A DNA stretch of 64,000 nt from Amphimedon queenslandica (GCF_000090795.2 NW_003546405.1:107224-171223), one strand, 5' to 3'. Positions 24,765-35,755 are shown, counted from the stretch's first letter. A program made the numbers and translations. The notes: a model not told the origin generated them from the letters alone.

Positions 24765-25205
24765 TTGTAGCAATAGTTTTAGTTTATGGTTATAGTACCA
24801 GAACTAGTTTTAGTTCTAGTTCTAGTTACAGTACCAAAAAAGTTTAGTTTTAGTTATAGTATACCAAAATATTTTCACTTTAGTTCTAGTTCTAGTTATA
24901 GTACGGAAATATTTTCACTTTAGTTTTAGTTGTAGTTATAGTACCAAAATACAATTACTTTATAGTTCTAGTTCTAGTTATAGTTTCAAAAAATTTCACC
25001 TTAGTTCTAGTTCTAGTTATGGTACTAGGATCACTTTACAATTAGTTCTAGTTATAGTTATAGTACAAGCATGAGGTAACTATTAGTTCTAGTTCTCGAA
25101 CTAGTAAACTTTTAGTTTTAGTTCTAGTTCTATTTCTTAGAACTATAACTAGCTAAAAATAGTAGAACTAAATAACATTTTAGTTCCAGTTCCAAAGAAC
25201 TAGAA
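24765..25205. repeat. Right subterminal TAGTTCTAGTT array
   Basis: Units of about 50 bases built from TTTTAGTTCTAGTTATAGTACCA, related to but not identical with those at the left end. It runs up to the right terminal repeat. Confidence 0.9.
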
Positions 25206-25213
25206 CAACACTA

Positions 25214-25221
25214 ATCCAGAT
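25214..25221. repeat. Right target-site duplication of the hAT element
   Basis: ATCCAGAT, identical to 21942-21949. Confidence 0.9.
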
Positions 25222-25489
25222 TGAGTATATTTATCAAAGATCTTTAATTACAATAAATAAAGCATACAGAAGCCTCAAAACTAGTTCAACTTCTACACCC
25301 ACTAGGACAAACAATCCTTCAGTATGAGCTGCCAACGGTGTGTGGCAAACAACACAACCTACAAATATAACAAGAAAGATGGCATGATAATAGATACAAG
25401 TAACATAAAAAACATTAAAAATGAGAAAATAGTAGGATTGATTTGGCAAAAAGTAAGGAAACAAAAGGATACTTGCAAACTGGTGTGTT

Positions 25490-27441
25490 AAGTGACAGGG
25501 AGTGACGAGCAAGACAGTAAGTGACCAGTGACAGAGAGGAAGTGAGGCAGTCAGTGAGAAACAAATGACAGGGATTGAAACAGACAGAGAGTGAGCAAGA
25601 GAGCGAGTAACCATTGACAGGGAGTCAATGAGCCTGGGAGTGAGTGACCATTAACAGAAAAAGTGGGATAGGGAGTGAGTGACAAGTGACAGGAGTTTCT
25701 GAGCAAAAGACTCACTGACCGGTAATAGGTAGTAAGTGACTAGTGACAGGGAGTGAGTGAATAGTGACAGGCAGTGTGTAAGTAAGGGAGTGAGTGACAA
25801 GTGACATTGAGTGAATGACCAGTGAAACAAAGTGAGTGACCAGTGGTAGGGAGTGAGTGACCAGTGACAGGGAGCGAGTGACTAGTGACGGGGATAGACT
25901 GACTAGTCGCAGGGTGTGAGTGACCAGTGACAGGAAGTGTCACCTGTGACATGGAGTGACTGAGCCAGAGAGTAAGTGACCAGTGACAGGGAGTGACTGA
26001 GAATGGTAGTGAGTGACCAGTGCCAGGGAGGGAGTAAGCCAAGGTGTGAGTGACCAGTTACAAGGGAGTGTGTGAGCCAGGGAGCGGGAGTGATTGATTA
26101 CTGACATAAAGTGAGAGCCCTGAAGTGAGTGAGTCAGAGTGTGAGCCACCAGTGACAGGGAGAGACTGAGAAAAAGAGTGAGTGACCAGTGCAAGAGAAT
26201 AACCATTGGCAGGGAGTTAGAGACCAGTGGCAGGGAGTTAGTGACAAATGAGAGGGAGTGAGTAAGGAAGGGAGTGGTCAGCGGCAATGAGTGAGTGACT
26301 AGTGATAGGGATTGTGTCATCCAGGGAGTCAGTAATTAGTAACAGGGAGTAAATGAGATTGTGAACGAGACAGGGAGTGAGTGAGCCAGGGAGTTAAAGA
26401 CCAGTGAAAGGAAGTGAGGGAGACTGGAGTAGACCAGGCATTGAGTAACCATAGACAAAGCGTGAGTGATGAATGACAGGGAGTGATGAATGACAGGGTG
26501 TGATTGAGACAGGTAGTGAGTGACAAGTTGAAAAAAGTAAGTGACCGGTGACAGAGAATGTGTAAGGCCACAAGTGAGTGACCAGTGACAGGGAGTGATC
26601 ACGAGTGAGCCAGGCAGTGACTAGTGGAAGGGAGTGAGGGAGACAGCGAGTGAGACATGGAGTGATTGAGATAGAGTGTGAGCCAGGAAGTGAGTGACAA
26701 GTGACAGTGACTGGTTGAGACAGAGAGTGAATGAGCAGAGGAAGGAAGTGAATGAGCCAAGAAGTGTGATCAGAGGCCGAGATTTACCAGTGAAGGAGAA
26801 AGTGAGTTTGGGTGTGAGTGACCAGTGATAGGGAGTCAGAGATTGGGGGAGTGAATTACCAGTGACAGAGAGATAGTGAAAAGTGTAAAGGGAGCCAATT
26901 AGTGAGTGACCAGTGTCAGAAAATGAGTGAGATAGAGAGTATTACTCCAGTGACAGCATTGACTGCCAAGATGGTGAGACAGTGAAAGAGTGACCGGTGA
27001 CAGAGACTGGGTGACTAGTGAAATGAAGTGAGTGACCAGTGACAGTGGGTGGCTCAGCCAGGCATTAAATGACCATTGACAGTGAGTGAGTGAGCCAGGG
27101 AGGGAGTGACCAGTGACAGGGAGTGAGTGACAAGTGACAGATTATGAGTAATGACAGTGAGTGAGTGAGCCAGGAAGTGAGTGACCAGACACAGGGAGTA
27201 AGTGAGCAATGACAGGGAGTCAGTGAGCACAGAAGTTAGTAACCTGTGACAGGGAGTAAGTAAACGGGAGAGTGAGTGACCAGTGACAAGGACTGAGTGA
27301 CCAGTGACAGAAGGTGAGTGACCAAGAGAGTAGGTGACCAGTGAAAGAAAGTGTGTGGGACAGGCACTGAGTGCATAGTGACAGGGATTGATTGACCAGT
27401 GACTGAGATAGACAGCGAATGACAAGTGATATGGAGTGAGC
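25490..27441. repeat. Purine-rich minisatellite, left block
   Basis: Degenerate tandem units of about 20-22 bases around AGTGAGTGACCAGTGACAGG, alternating irregularly with AGTGAGTGAGCCAGGG variants. The plus strand is strongly rich in G and A and poor in C and T. Long minus-strand frames over it, rich in LSLVTHSLPVTGHSL, are products of the repeat and not genes. Confidence 0.93.
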
Positions 27442-27835
27442 AGGGCCGTAGGAACTGCTATGACATGGCCGTACAGTTTTTGGGGAAACTAAGTTTTAAA
27501 CCAGACACAACCTCAACATGAGACATCATCATTACTTGTATTAGTTTAAGCAGCTCTTCCCCTTTGAGTTTGCCTGACTGTCCTGCAACAATCAAAATTA
27601 GTCCAATGGATTTGTTTCTTACAGCACTCTTTTTGTAAAACAAAAGTAGCACACCATTCTTCCTAAGCGTTCACTTTTAAATTTTATCAGTAATAATTAC
27701 CTTGATAAACACAATTAAATTACAATAATTAATTGACCACACCCCTTCTAAGTAATTAATTAGATTGCCAAATTTTGCCTCACCCTTCGCAACTGGAAAA
27801 CCCCATACCCTTCCCAATCTTCTTTCTACGGAGCT
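27442..27835. mobile_element. 394-base insert in the minisatellite, probable non-autonomous transposon
   Basis: A stretch with no minisatellite units interrupts the array. Its left end AGGGCCGTAGGAA and its right end read as the complement, AGCTCCGTAGAAA, form imperfect inverted repeats of about 13 bases. The inside is AT-rich, with the palindromic word TAATTAATT. No clear target duplication can be set apart from the repetitive flanks. A short minus-strand frame (27458-27652) is unrecognised. Confidence 0.55.
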
Positions 27836-30219
27836 GGTGAGTGACCAGTGACAAAGAGTGAGTGAATCAGTTAGTGAGAAGTGACAGGAAATGAGTGAGA
27901 CAGGAAGTGAATGACCAGTGACTGGGACTGAGCAAAGTAGTGAGAACAAGTGACAGGGAGTGAGTGAGACAGGAAGTGAGCAAGAAAGTGAGTAACCACT
28001 GACAGGAGTCAGGAAGCGACTAACCAGAGATAGGGAGTTAGTGATTAATAACAGGGAGTGAGTCACCAGTGACAGACAGTGAGTGAGCCCAGGAGTGAGT
28101 GACCAGTGACATGGAGGGGTGACCAGTAACAAAATATTAGTGAGCCAGGGCGGGAGTGAGTGAGTGACGCAGTGAGTGACAATTGACAGAGAGTGAGTGA
28201 GTCAATGAGTGAGTGACCAATGACAAAGAGTGAGCCTGGGAGTGAGTGGCAAGTGACAGGGAGTCAGTATCCAAGGGAGTGAGTGACAGGTGACAGGAAA
28301 TGGGAATTGGTGTGAGACAGGGAGTGGGTGACCATTGACAGGCCAGTGATAGGGAGTCAGGGAGCCATGGAGTGAGATACCAGTGACAGGGAGTAAAAAA
28401 TTAATGACAGGTAGTGAGTCAACAGCGGGGGACGTGAGTGACCAGTGACAGAGAGTGAGTGAGCCAAGGATTGAGTCACCACTTACAGGGAGTGAGTGAG
28501 CAAGGGAGTGACAGACCAGTGACAATGAATAAGAGAGACTGAAAGTGACAAGATGTGAGCAAGATGTGAGCAACGACAGGGAGTGAGTCCAGAAAGTGTG
28601 TAACCCATGAAAGGGAGTGTGCGACCAATGACTAGACTTGAGAAACAGTGAGACTGGGAGTAATCCAAGGACTGATTGGCCATTTACAGAGAGTGAGTGA
28701 GCCAGAGTGAGTGATAAGTGGCAGGGAGTCATTGACTAGTGACAGGGAGTGAATAAGGCAGGGAGTGAGTGCTCTGTGACAAGGAGTGAGCCAGGGAGTG
28801 AATGACAAGCGACAGGGAATGAGTGAGACAAGGAGTGACTGACAAGTGACAGGGAGTGAGTGAGAAAAAGAGTGAGTGACCAGTGACAGGGAGTGACTCA
28901 GCAAGAAGAAGAGTGACCAGTGACAGGGAGTGAGGGAGCTAGGGAGTGAGAGACCATGACAGTGAGTGTGGAAGAGAGCAAAGAAGTGAGTAACCATTGA
29001 CAGGGAGTAAATCATCCAGAAAGTGTTACCAGTGAAAGGCAGTGAGTGACCAATGACAGAAATCTAGTAACACAGGGAGACAAGGAGTGAATGGCCATTT
29101 ACAGTGAGCAAGTGAGCCAGAGTGTGAGTGACAAGTGACAGGGAGTGACGGAAGTGTGACAGGGAGTAAATAAGCCAAGGAGTGAGTGACCAGTGACAGT
29201 GAGTGAGTGACTAGTGACAGGCAGTGACTCAGCAAGAGAGTGAGAGTGAGCCAGAAAGTGAGATACCAGTGACAGGGACTGAGTGAGACAAGAAGTGAGC
29301 AAGAGAGTCAGTAACTGGTGACAGGGAGTGAGTGAGCAAGAGAGTAAGTGACCAGTGATAGAGTGTTTAATGACAGGGAGTGAATTACAAGAGGCAGGGA
29401 GTGAATCCCCAGTGACAGAGAGTGGGTCAGCAAAGGAGTGAGTGACCAGTGACAGAGAGTGGGTGACCAGTGATGGAAAGTGTGTGAGCAGGGGTGTCAC
29501 TATATAGTGGCACTGTGTGGGTAACAGGGAGTGATTGGGCAAGGCAATGAGTGACCAGTGACAGAGAGAGTCCACAGTAAGTAACTAATGACGGAGTGAA
29601 CAAGGGAGTGAGTGGACAGGGAGTGATTGAGCAAGGGTGCCAGTGAATAGTAGCAAGAAGTGAGTGACCAGTGACAAGGAGTTAGTAAGCCAGGGAGGGA
29701 GTGAGCTACGAAGTGAGTGAGACAGGGAGAAAGTGACTAGTGACAGGGATTGAGTGATCAGATACAAGGAGTGACTGAACAAAAGAGTGACTGACCAGTG
29801 ACAGGGAGTGAGTAAACAGTGACATGAAGGGAGTGAGCCAGGGAGTGAGAGACCAGTAACAGGGAGTGATTGCGACATGAAGTGAGCAAGAGAGTGATTA
29901 ACCAGTGACATGGAGTGAGTGATCCAGGGAGTGAGTCCTCAAAGACAGGGAATGAGAGGTTAATGACAGGGAGTAAGTCAACCGGCGGCCTGGAGTGAGT
30001 TATCAGGGACAGAGTGTTTGAGCCAAGGAGTGAGTGACCAGTTACCAGGGAGTGAGACACTAGTGACAGTGACTGAGTTAGACAGGAAGTGAACAAGCGA
30101 GTGTGTAACCAGTGACAGAGACTGAATCGCCAGAAAGTATGTCACCGGTGAAAAGACCAGTGACAAATGGCAGGGAGTGATTCAGCCCGGAATTGAGTGA
30201 CCAGTGGCAGGGAGTGAGG
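27836..30219. repeat. Purine-rich minisatellite, right block
   Basis: Continuation of the array at 25490-27441 with the same AGTGAGTGACCAGTGACAGG units and the same strand bias. A higher-order pattern (AGGGAGTGAGTGAG(C/A)CAGGAAGTGAG then GACCAGTGACAG) is visible in places, but units are too degenerate to set a fixed period by eye. Confidence 0.93.
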
Positions 30220-30309
30220 GGTCTGCTTGAAACGCAGATTCACGCGGATCAAATGCGCATCAGGCTGAAATGAGGATAGGTGCAGATCAACGTGAAACGC
30301 TTGCAGACC
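30220..30309. repeat. 90-base imperfect foldback at the end of the minisatellite
   Basis: GGTCTGC...TTCACGCGGATC at the left is mirrored by GATCAACGTGAAACG...GCAGACC at the right, with small loops in the arms. It marks the border between the array and ordinary AT-rich DNA. Confidence 0.5.
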
Positions 30310-31561
30310 TGTTCTGTTACTGGACAGATCTGTCTGCAAGAATAACATCTGGCAAAAAAGCTTATTACGTCTATATCAGTTTTTGATAAGAACATTATCT
30401 TTTTCACAGTTTCAGAACAGGTAGGCTGCAGATGATTACTAGATCAATGTCAATAATATTATTTTCATTTATTTCATTTACTATAGTGTTTTTGACAGTT
30501 AGACCTGATATAGTAGTTTCAATTAGACTATAATATATCTTAGTGGGGTAGTTGCTTGCAATATATATGACAGTTACATATACATAAGGTTATTATTGTT
30601 TCAATAAGACAATCAAACATTTTGGAGGGAAAAGTACAATTTCTTTCTGATATACTGTATCTCATTGAGCTGGCCATAACTATTTGTATCAAGATTTAAG
30701 TGTGAATGTGATCCACAAAATTAACAGCTTATAGGATCCTTAAGATTATTATTATAATATATTCGTAAGTTTTTAATGACACAGTCATATTACATCTTTA
30801 ACACAATTGCAAACTGCTAATGATAATTATATAAACTGAAAATTTCAAACTTTGAAAAGTAATAATAGAGGAAATTTTGTATTTGTTATCATGAGAACTG
30901 AAGGTCTGACTGTCTATACTGCAACAGGTTAATGCTCTGAAGTTTTATGTAGAGTTAGTCATACACAAGATTGCATACTGTGAAATGTTTACAGATGTGA
31001 AAATGATTCTAAAAGGAGATAAATACAATCTGCATTATAACATTAATAAATACCTTATTTCTAATGGCATTGTGGGTATATGGAAGTTTTATAGCTTTAT
31101 AGAATGTACTGCATTGCACTTAAACATTATTTGATGCAATTAAAATCATGAATATTCAAGTCAGTTCATACATACATTTCTTGTTTACACTACAAATTCA
31201 TTTAAACTGCTTAGATCTTTTATCATGTGAATTTTAATCACAGATCCAGTTTGCTTTTGTCAGTGGTATATCAATGTTCCTCTTAAAAACATCTCAATTT
31301 ACTAGTTTAATTTAATTTAATAATGACTTCACACTTATAAACCAAAGCAAATAGTATAAGTGAACCTGGGACATACAATGAGACTAAATTATTATTGAAG
31401 GATTGCCAGCAAGCCTAACTGACACCCTACATGGAACAAGAATGCTGAATGAGTAACAAAGCCTAAAATAAATTTCAAGAGATTATGACTGAGAATGATT
31501 GGTGTAATGAATAAATAATAATAGTAGTTAGCTGAATAATGAGTCTGTCAGACACAAACTT
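30310..31561. other. Non-coding stretch, nothing recognised
   Basis: AT-rich, without a credible gene, repeat array or RNA. Confidence 0.4.
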
Positions 31562-31807
31562 TCAGGTTAGTGTTCTCTGCACAGTGTCGAATCTCACTCT
31601 CCAATCTCTCTTCAAGGCCATATTCACAAACCTTTTAAGGTCATTTCGAAACTCACGCCTGTCTGCATACACTGTATCTGCAGCATACACACACTTGTAG
31701 TGCAATTTGTCAATGAAAAAGACACTTAAAAAAATATATCGCAAAAATTTGGGAATTTTTGTTGCTAGGTCTTTCACCACCCTAGCCCCCAATTTGTCCA
31801 TGGTCAT
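31562..31807 (-). CDS. Unrecognised 81-residue frame, possible gene fragment
   Basis: The frame starts MTMDKLGARVV and includes a charged stretch (YADRREFRNDLKRFVNMALKR). I do not recognise it. Its composition is more protein-like than the surrounding frames, but with no neighbours or motifs it may be chance. Low confidence. Confidence 0.2.
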   Translation of the reverse strand: MTMDKLGARVVKDLATKIPKFLRYIFLSVFFIDKLHYKCVYAADTVYADRREFRNDLKRFVNMALKRDWRVRFDTVQRTLT

Positions 31808-32392
31808 CTTTTAAGCAATTACTGGACAGATAAAAAGAAAATGCCTACTATAGTGAGTTGATGGGAAGTGAAGAAGACCCTTCATAGTCATGACCCCAAA
31901 GTAGGTATACGTGTCATTCACCACTCATTTCTCCCATATTTTATACTTTTTAACTGCCAAAAATAATTTAGTGTATCATGAAACAATACTGGAGGACTAG
32001 TTGATTGAACATTACCAATAGCATATTCATATTAAAATTTTGTCATGGTTAAAGTGTAGAGTTTTTTTATGTCAAGAAAATGTAAACAATCTTAAGATTC
32101 TTTCATTTCCAATTGACTACGAAGATTGTGCAAAAAATTTTTAATGTGTAAACATAATGTCAGCTGCTCCGCAACGTCATCTGTTGAATTAATAGCTGTT
32201 TTCAGGCTGCCATGTGAGATTCATAAAAAAATTCTGAGTGCATTTACCATGGGCCCCCACAAACTAACAAAATAAACTATGTGAGTTAATGTATGTGCAT
32301 TCATTGTCCATCTGTTTTCACCTTGCAACTCTGGCAATAGAAAATAAAATTTATCATTTCTTCTGATGCTCCACTAATCTGTTAGGATTTGT
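31808..32392. other. Non-coding stretch, nothing recognised
   Basis: No credible gene or repeat. Confidence 0.4.
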
Positions 32393-32650
32393 TCACAGTT
32401 GGGGATTAACATCTGGGTGAATTGCCATTTGTTCTGAATTGACAGTTTTGGCTGCATAAGCTGCCTGTGGTTGCTCAACTGCTATGTCTGCTAAGTGCTT
32501 TAGAATCTGAGACCACTCCTCGACTTGTGACTGTATAAATCCCATCTGACCCTCCCTTTCCCCAACCACACCTCCTAAAAACAAAACTACATTTACACCA
32601 TGGGAACTGAAAAGGATCTTAGCTGTCTCAATGACGGAAGCCGATGGCAA
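32393..32650 (-). mobile_element. Reverse-transcriptase-side retroelement scrap (fossil)
   Basis: An 85-residue frame contains LGGVVGEREGQMGFI, QVEEWSQILKHLADIA and EQPQAAYAA. This matches my memory of a block just after the reverse transcriptase core in retroelement proteins common in cnidarians and sponges (LGAALG...FV..YV..KV..W......LA..A...PHAAYAA). Whether the family is non-LTR or DIRS-like cannot be told from this piece. Only this fragment is left; it is old and truncated. Confidence 0.5.
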
Positions 32651-33237
32651 TATTTCTCATTCTTGTTCGTATTCTTGTTCTAGTTCACATTCGTATTCAT
32701 AAAGTATACTGATACCATACCACGTGTAACAGTGGGCAGTACGAGCAATTAAATGGGCATGTTTTTACAATTATGGCTAGCAATAGCATTGTATGTGACA
32801 GGAAGAAAAAAAGAGCTGCTCAGAGGCATAATTTGCGAATGCCATTAGATTGGCTGTACTACCAGAGAGATTTGGAATCTTATTTGCCCATTGAAAATCA
32901 TTAGGTTTGTCATAATAGTATTTTGACTGAGCATCGTACCATTGGGTGGCATGAGATTTATTGAGAGGATTTTACAAGATCCTGGTTGCAATGTGAAAAG
33001 AAGGGACTCTATTGACGAAGTGAAAGCCAAGTGAAAGCCGCTATTTCAATTAATAGTGCATCTTTTTCATCATGCCTTCATTGAAATGATCATGTTTTTT
33101 GACAAAACTTCAAGGATCTTGGTGTTTGCTAGGGTACAGAAGTATGTGTTATAGGTTAAAGAGAAAGTATAATTTATCTGTATCAAGGTGAATTTTACAC
33201 TTTATATCAATACCAAAAGAATATTTTAATAATATTA
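32651..33237. other. Possible upstream part of the integrase-type transposase gene
   Basis: It contains short plus-strand stretches such as MASNSIVCDRKKRAA near 32773 that could be the decayed N-terminus of the gene beginning near 33240. No frame is long enough to be sure. Confidence 0.25.
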
Positions 33238-33239
33238 CA

Positions 33240-34569
33240 GAGATGTTGTGATGATGTTGCTGCTGGTGCAGCACAAAGGTCTAGGAGATTGAAGCGGAGG
33301 ATGTCGTAATAAAGGTTAGCACTTAGTTGTAATTATATAGAGTCAGTCTTTACTGAATTATACTTGACTAACAGGTCTTAATATCTTGTGGCACCTGGAT
33401 GGATATGACAAGCTAAAACCATATGGTATAGCAATCCATGGATGCAATGATGGGTAAGATTTGCTGGGATTATTTCATTGCATTATTTTGCTAATAGCTA
33501 TTCCCGTAAAATTTCATGGTTCAAAGTAGGATCCTCCAACAACGATCCTCATATCATTGCTCATTATTACATTGAAGCTGTTAAGTCTATAAAAAGTAAG
33601 CTAAAGGTTGTTTTACATTTTATGGATTCAATTGTTTTAGGTCGTCCCAGAATTCTGAGGTCCGACCTTGGGACTGAGAATAGTATAGTCTCCATTATAC
33701 AGCCTGTATTATGACACCAAGATAGTGACAGCCTTGCAGGAGCTAAAACTTTTCTATATGGTTGTTATATAAACAATCAGGTAATACTTAGCTAGTACAT
33801 GTATTTTTAATGCAACTATAGCCTGGAGCATTGGCATTCATTGTTTTGTGCTAAATTTACTTTTATAGAGAATGAAACCCAATGGTGTGAGCTACAGAAG
33901 CAAATGAGTGACTGGTGGATAAATTGTTTTAAGGTATGTCTTTGTAATGATTATTACTTTAAAATGACACTAGAGTAGAATTTGGTAGTAAATGGTCACT
34001 TAAACATCCATTTACCATATCACCTGTAACTTAAACTATAACAACATACACATTTGATTTCTATAATCAGAGACATTGTTTGATATTGCTTTGGTCAGTT
34101 GATTCAGGAGGAAATTTCCAGTTTTGTAGTGAATGGAAGTCATCGAATTAGACCCAGTTAGCATGCAGATGCCTCAGCAGGAGTTTCTAGTTTATTGTAT
34201 GCTTTACACCTACTCTATCTTCTAAACTATGAATCTTAATATGTGATAAGCCTATGGCAAAATTCAATAACAGGAACTGCTGATTATGTATCTAGCTATA
34301 TTGACATTGATGTATTGAATACGATTGAAGAATTTAATTGCACTCACAGTGGAGAAATGGAATCATACCATTTTAGAAGACTAGCTGAGTTGATTAGAGT
34401 AGCATACAACCTTCCTCCTCGAAATACACTTACAGCAGCTATTGATATGTTTAGTCTATTACTACAAATTTTTGAATCAAAGACAAAACATTTTTGGGCT
34501 GGGAATAAATTATCTTGGTTGGTGGAGCATAAAAGCAACACCTTTGCCTTAATGGAAATAATGAGATAA
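33240..34569 (+). pseudogene. Integrase-type (rve, DDE) transposase gene with short introns, IS3EU-like, decayed
   Basis: Plus-strand exons follow a widespread metazoan integrase-core family: about 33255-33309 (basic, RSRRLKRRMS), 33385-33448 (LWHLDGYDKLKPYGIAIHG), 33494-33594 (YSRKISWFKVG...NNDPHIIAHYY), 33642-33762 (RPRILRSDLGTEN...SLAGAKTFLYG), about 33870-33936 (NETQWCELQKQMSDWWINCF), about 34090-34200 (SHRIRPS-HADASAG) and 34243-34569 (ETLxxPRNTLTAA-type C-terminus). The first Asp (HLDGYD) and second Asp (RSDLGTEN) of the DDE triad are seen. Introns of about 45-80 bases with GT...AG ends separate them, e.g. 33449-33493 and 33595-33640. At least two exons carry stops, and one short exon near 33760-33780 is uncertain, so the gene is probably dead. 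I place it near IS3EU transposons from memory. No terminal repeats were found. Confidence 0.65.
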
Positions 34570-34616
34570 ATGAGGGTTATTGAATTATTGGAGTTCTGTG
34601 GAGCTTAGCGGCACTT

Positions 34617-34835
34617 TCAATTATCTAGTAGAAATTAAAAATAATAGACTGAATATTGTAACTCCTTATTTGGAGCATGAGAAGGGTAAAGTTCCATTAA
34701 GTGACTAAACAAGTCTTGGTTCATATGCAATCCGTAGCCGTTATCACAGTCTGGGCAAAGTGCTGTGATGACTGATGACATTCAACATCTCCATTTGGAA
34801 GAAGGCAATCTTTCCCAGGAAGATAGGTGCAATAT
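34617..34835. repeat. 220-base direct repeat, copy 1
   Basis: Runs from AATTATCTAGTAGAAATTAAAA to GGAAGATAGGTGCAATATCG and matches 34957-35177. It shares GACTAAACAAGTCTTGGTTC and CATTCAACATCTCCATTTGG exactly. It lies just downstream of the integrase-type gene. Confidence 0.85.
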
Positions 34836-34956
34836 CGCTTGTCACATTCACAACAGTTTTTTAATACAGGGAGAGTATACCCTACGATAATAAAATAAGT
34901 AATGCAGATGTTTGATGTAGGCTGTGCTGCTGTAATGCATACCTTCTTGTATCAAT

Positions 34957-35177
34957 TATCTAGTAGAAATGAAAAATGCTATAAGACTGAAAGTTGTAAC
35001 TCCTTACTTGGAGCATGATAAGGGTAAAATTGCAATATGTGACTAAACAAGTCTTGGTTCATATGCAATCCGTAGCCGTTATCATAGTCTTGGCAAAGTA
35101 GTTGTGGTTCTTGATAACATTCAACATCTCCATTTGGAAGAAGGCAATGTTTCCCAGGAAGATAGTTGCAATATTGC
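34957..35177. repeat. 220-base direct repeat, copy 2
   Basis: Second copy, about 340 bases after the first in the same orientation, with scattered substitutions (roughly one in ten to fifteen bases by eye). Confidence 0.85.
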
Positions 35178-35241
35178 AGAATTTAAGTATGAAAATTGAA
35201 ATAATTTTGTAGTCTATTGTCTCATCTTAAATAGCACCACC

Positions 35242-35436
35242 TCATTCCCTTTCCAACCATATCAATTTTATACATGTATGTGTACAAAACATAGGTAAGT
35301 GTATTGGTATTTCACATTTCCAACATGGCCATGCTTCTTTTTTATTTGGCCAATATTTGGATGCAAATGATGGCATAAAGCAAGACAGATTCGTTGAAGG
35401 CTCTTTACCATTGCAGCAACACTTAGTAAAACTCAC
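35242..35436 (-). CDS. Unrecognised Cys-rich 64-residue frame
   Basis: The frame starts MSFTKCCCNGKEPS and contains CWKC and several further Cys and Trp residues (KYWPNKKEAWPCWKCEIP). The spacing could suit zinc binding, but no family is recognised and the frame is short. It lies just left of the Harbinger element. Confidence 0.2.
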   Translation of the reverse strand: MSFTKCCCNGKEPSTNLSCFMPSFASKYWPNKKEAWPCWKCEIPIHLPMFCTHTCIKLIWLERE

Positions 35437-35477
35437 TTTGTACTCATCAGCATAGCAAGCATATTTGGGTCGACATC

Positions 35478-35480
35478 TTA
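35478..35480. repeat. Left TTA target duplication of the Harbinger element
   Basis: TTA, matching 38570-38572; three-base TWA sites are the PIF/Harbinger hallmark. Confidence 0.8.
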
Positions 35481-35582
35481 AGCCCTTTTCAGACTAGGAT
35501 TCTAATTCAAATTGAGGCACTACAGATGTATATCTGTCGTTTTCATATCTGATGCACTTTCTACTAATGCGCTTCCTACACA

Positions 35583-35735
35583 AACCACCTCTGTAGGTAG
35601 ATTGAAAGCACATTCAGATCAATTGTTCATTGTTATTGTTTACCACACCTATTATAAAAACCACCTCTGTAGGTAGATTCAATGCGCATTTAGATCAATT
35701 ATTCATTGTTATTGATCACCAAACCTATTATAAAA
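35583..35735. repeat. 75-base tandem direct repeat inside the Harbinger left end
   Basis: AAACCACCTCTGTAGGTAGA, then ...CAATTGTTCATTGTTATTG, occurs twice in a row with a few differences (35575-35655 and 35657-35735). It may be a transposase-binding subterminal repeat. Confidence 0.8.
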
Positions 35736-35755
35736 AAGAGTGTAATTGTGATAAA

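Larger units (their letters stand above)
21950..25213 (-). mobile_element. hAT DNA transposon, full length (3264 bases), gene broken
   Basis: Ends TAGTGTTGTGCTAGTTCTT and, from the right on the other strand, TAGTGTTGTTCTAGTTCTT give 19-base terminal inverted repeats with one mismatch. A perfect 8-base target duplication (ATCCAGAT) flanks it. Between the ends and the central transposase gene lie two long arrays of the word TAGTTCTAGTT with TTTAGTTCTAGTTCCAACC variants (about 21960-22445 and 24765-25205), in mirrored orientation, so they are very long subterminal repeats. In hAT elements, subterminal repeats are transposase binding sites; arrays this long are unusual. The perfect target duplication fits a fairly recent insertion, yet the gene carries several stops and frame changes, so it probably moved using a transposase made elsewhere. 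Confidence 0.93.

Noticed and set aside
21960-25205. Two independent TAGTTCTAGTT satellites flanking a transposon
   Set aside because: They lie inside the terminal repeats and target duplications and share words with the terminal repeat, so they belong to the hAT element.
25490-30219. Possible CRISPR-like array
   Set aside because: Units are contiguous, degenerate and without unique spacers, and the genome is clearly animal.
25234-30348. Many overlapping minus-strand frames of 60-176 codons rich in Ser, Leu, His, Thr and Pro
   Set aside because: They arise from the minisatellite; the repeated LSLVTHSLPVTGHSL-like sequence follows the DNA unit and frames shift freely, so no gene is implied.
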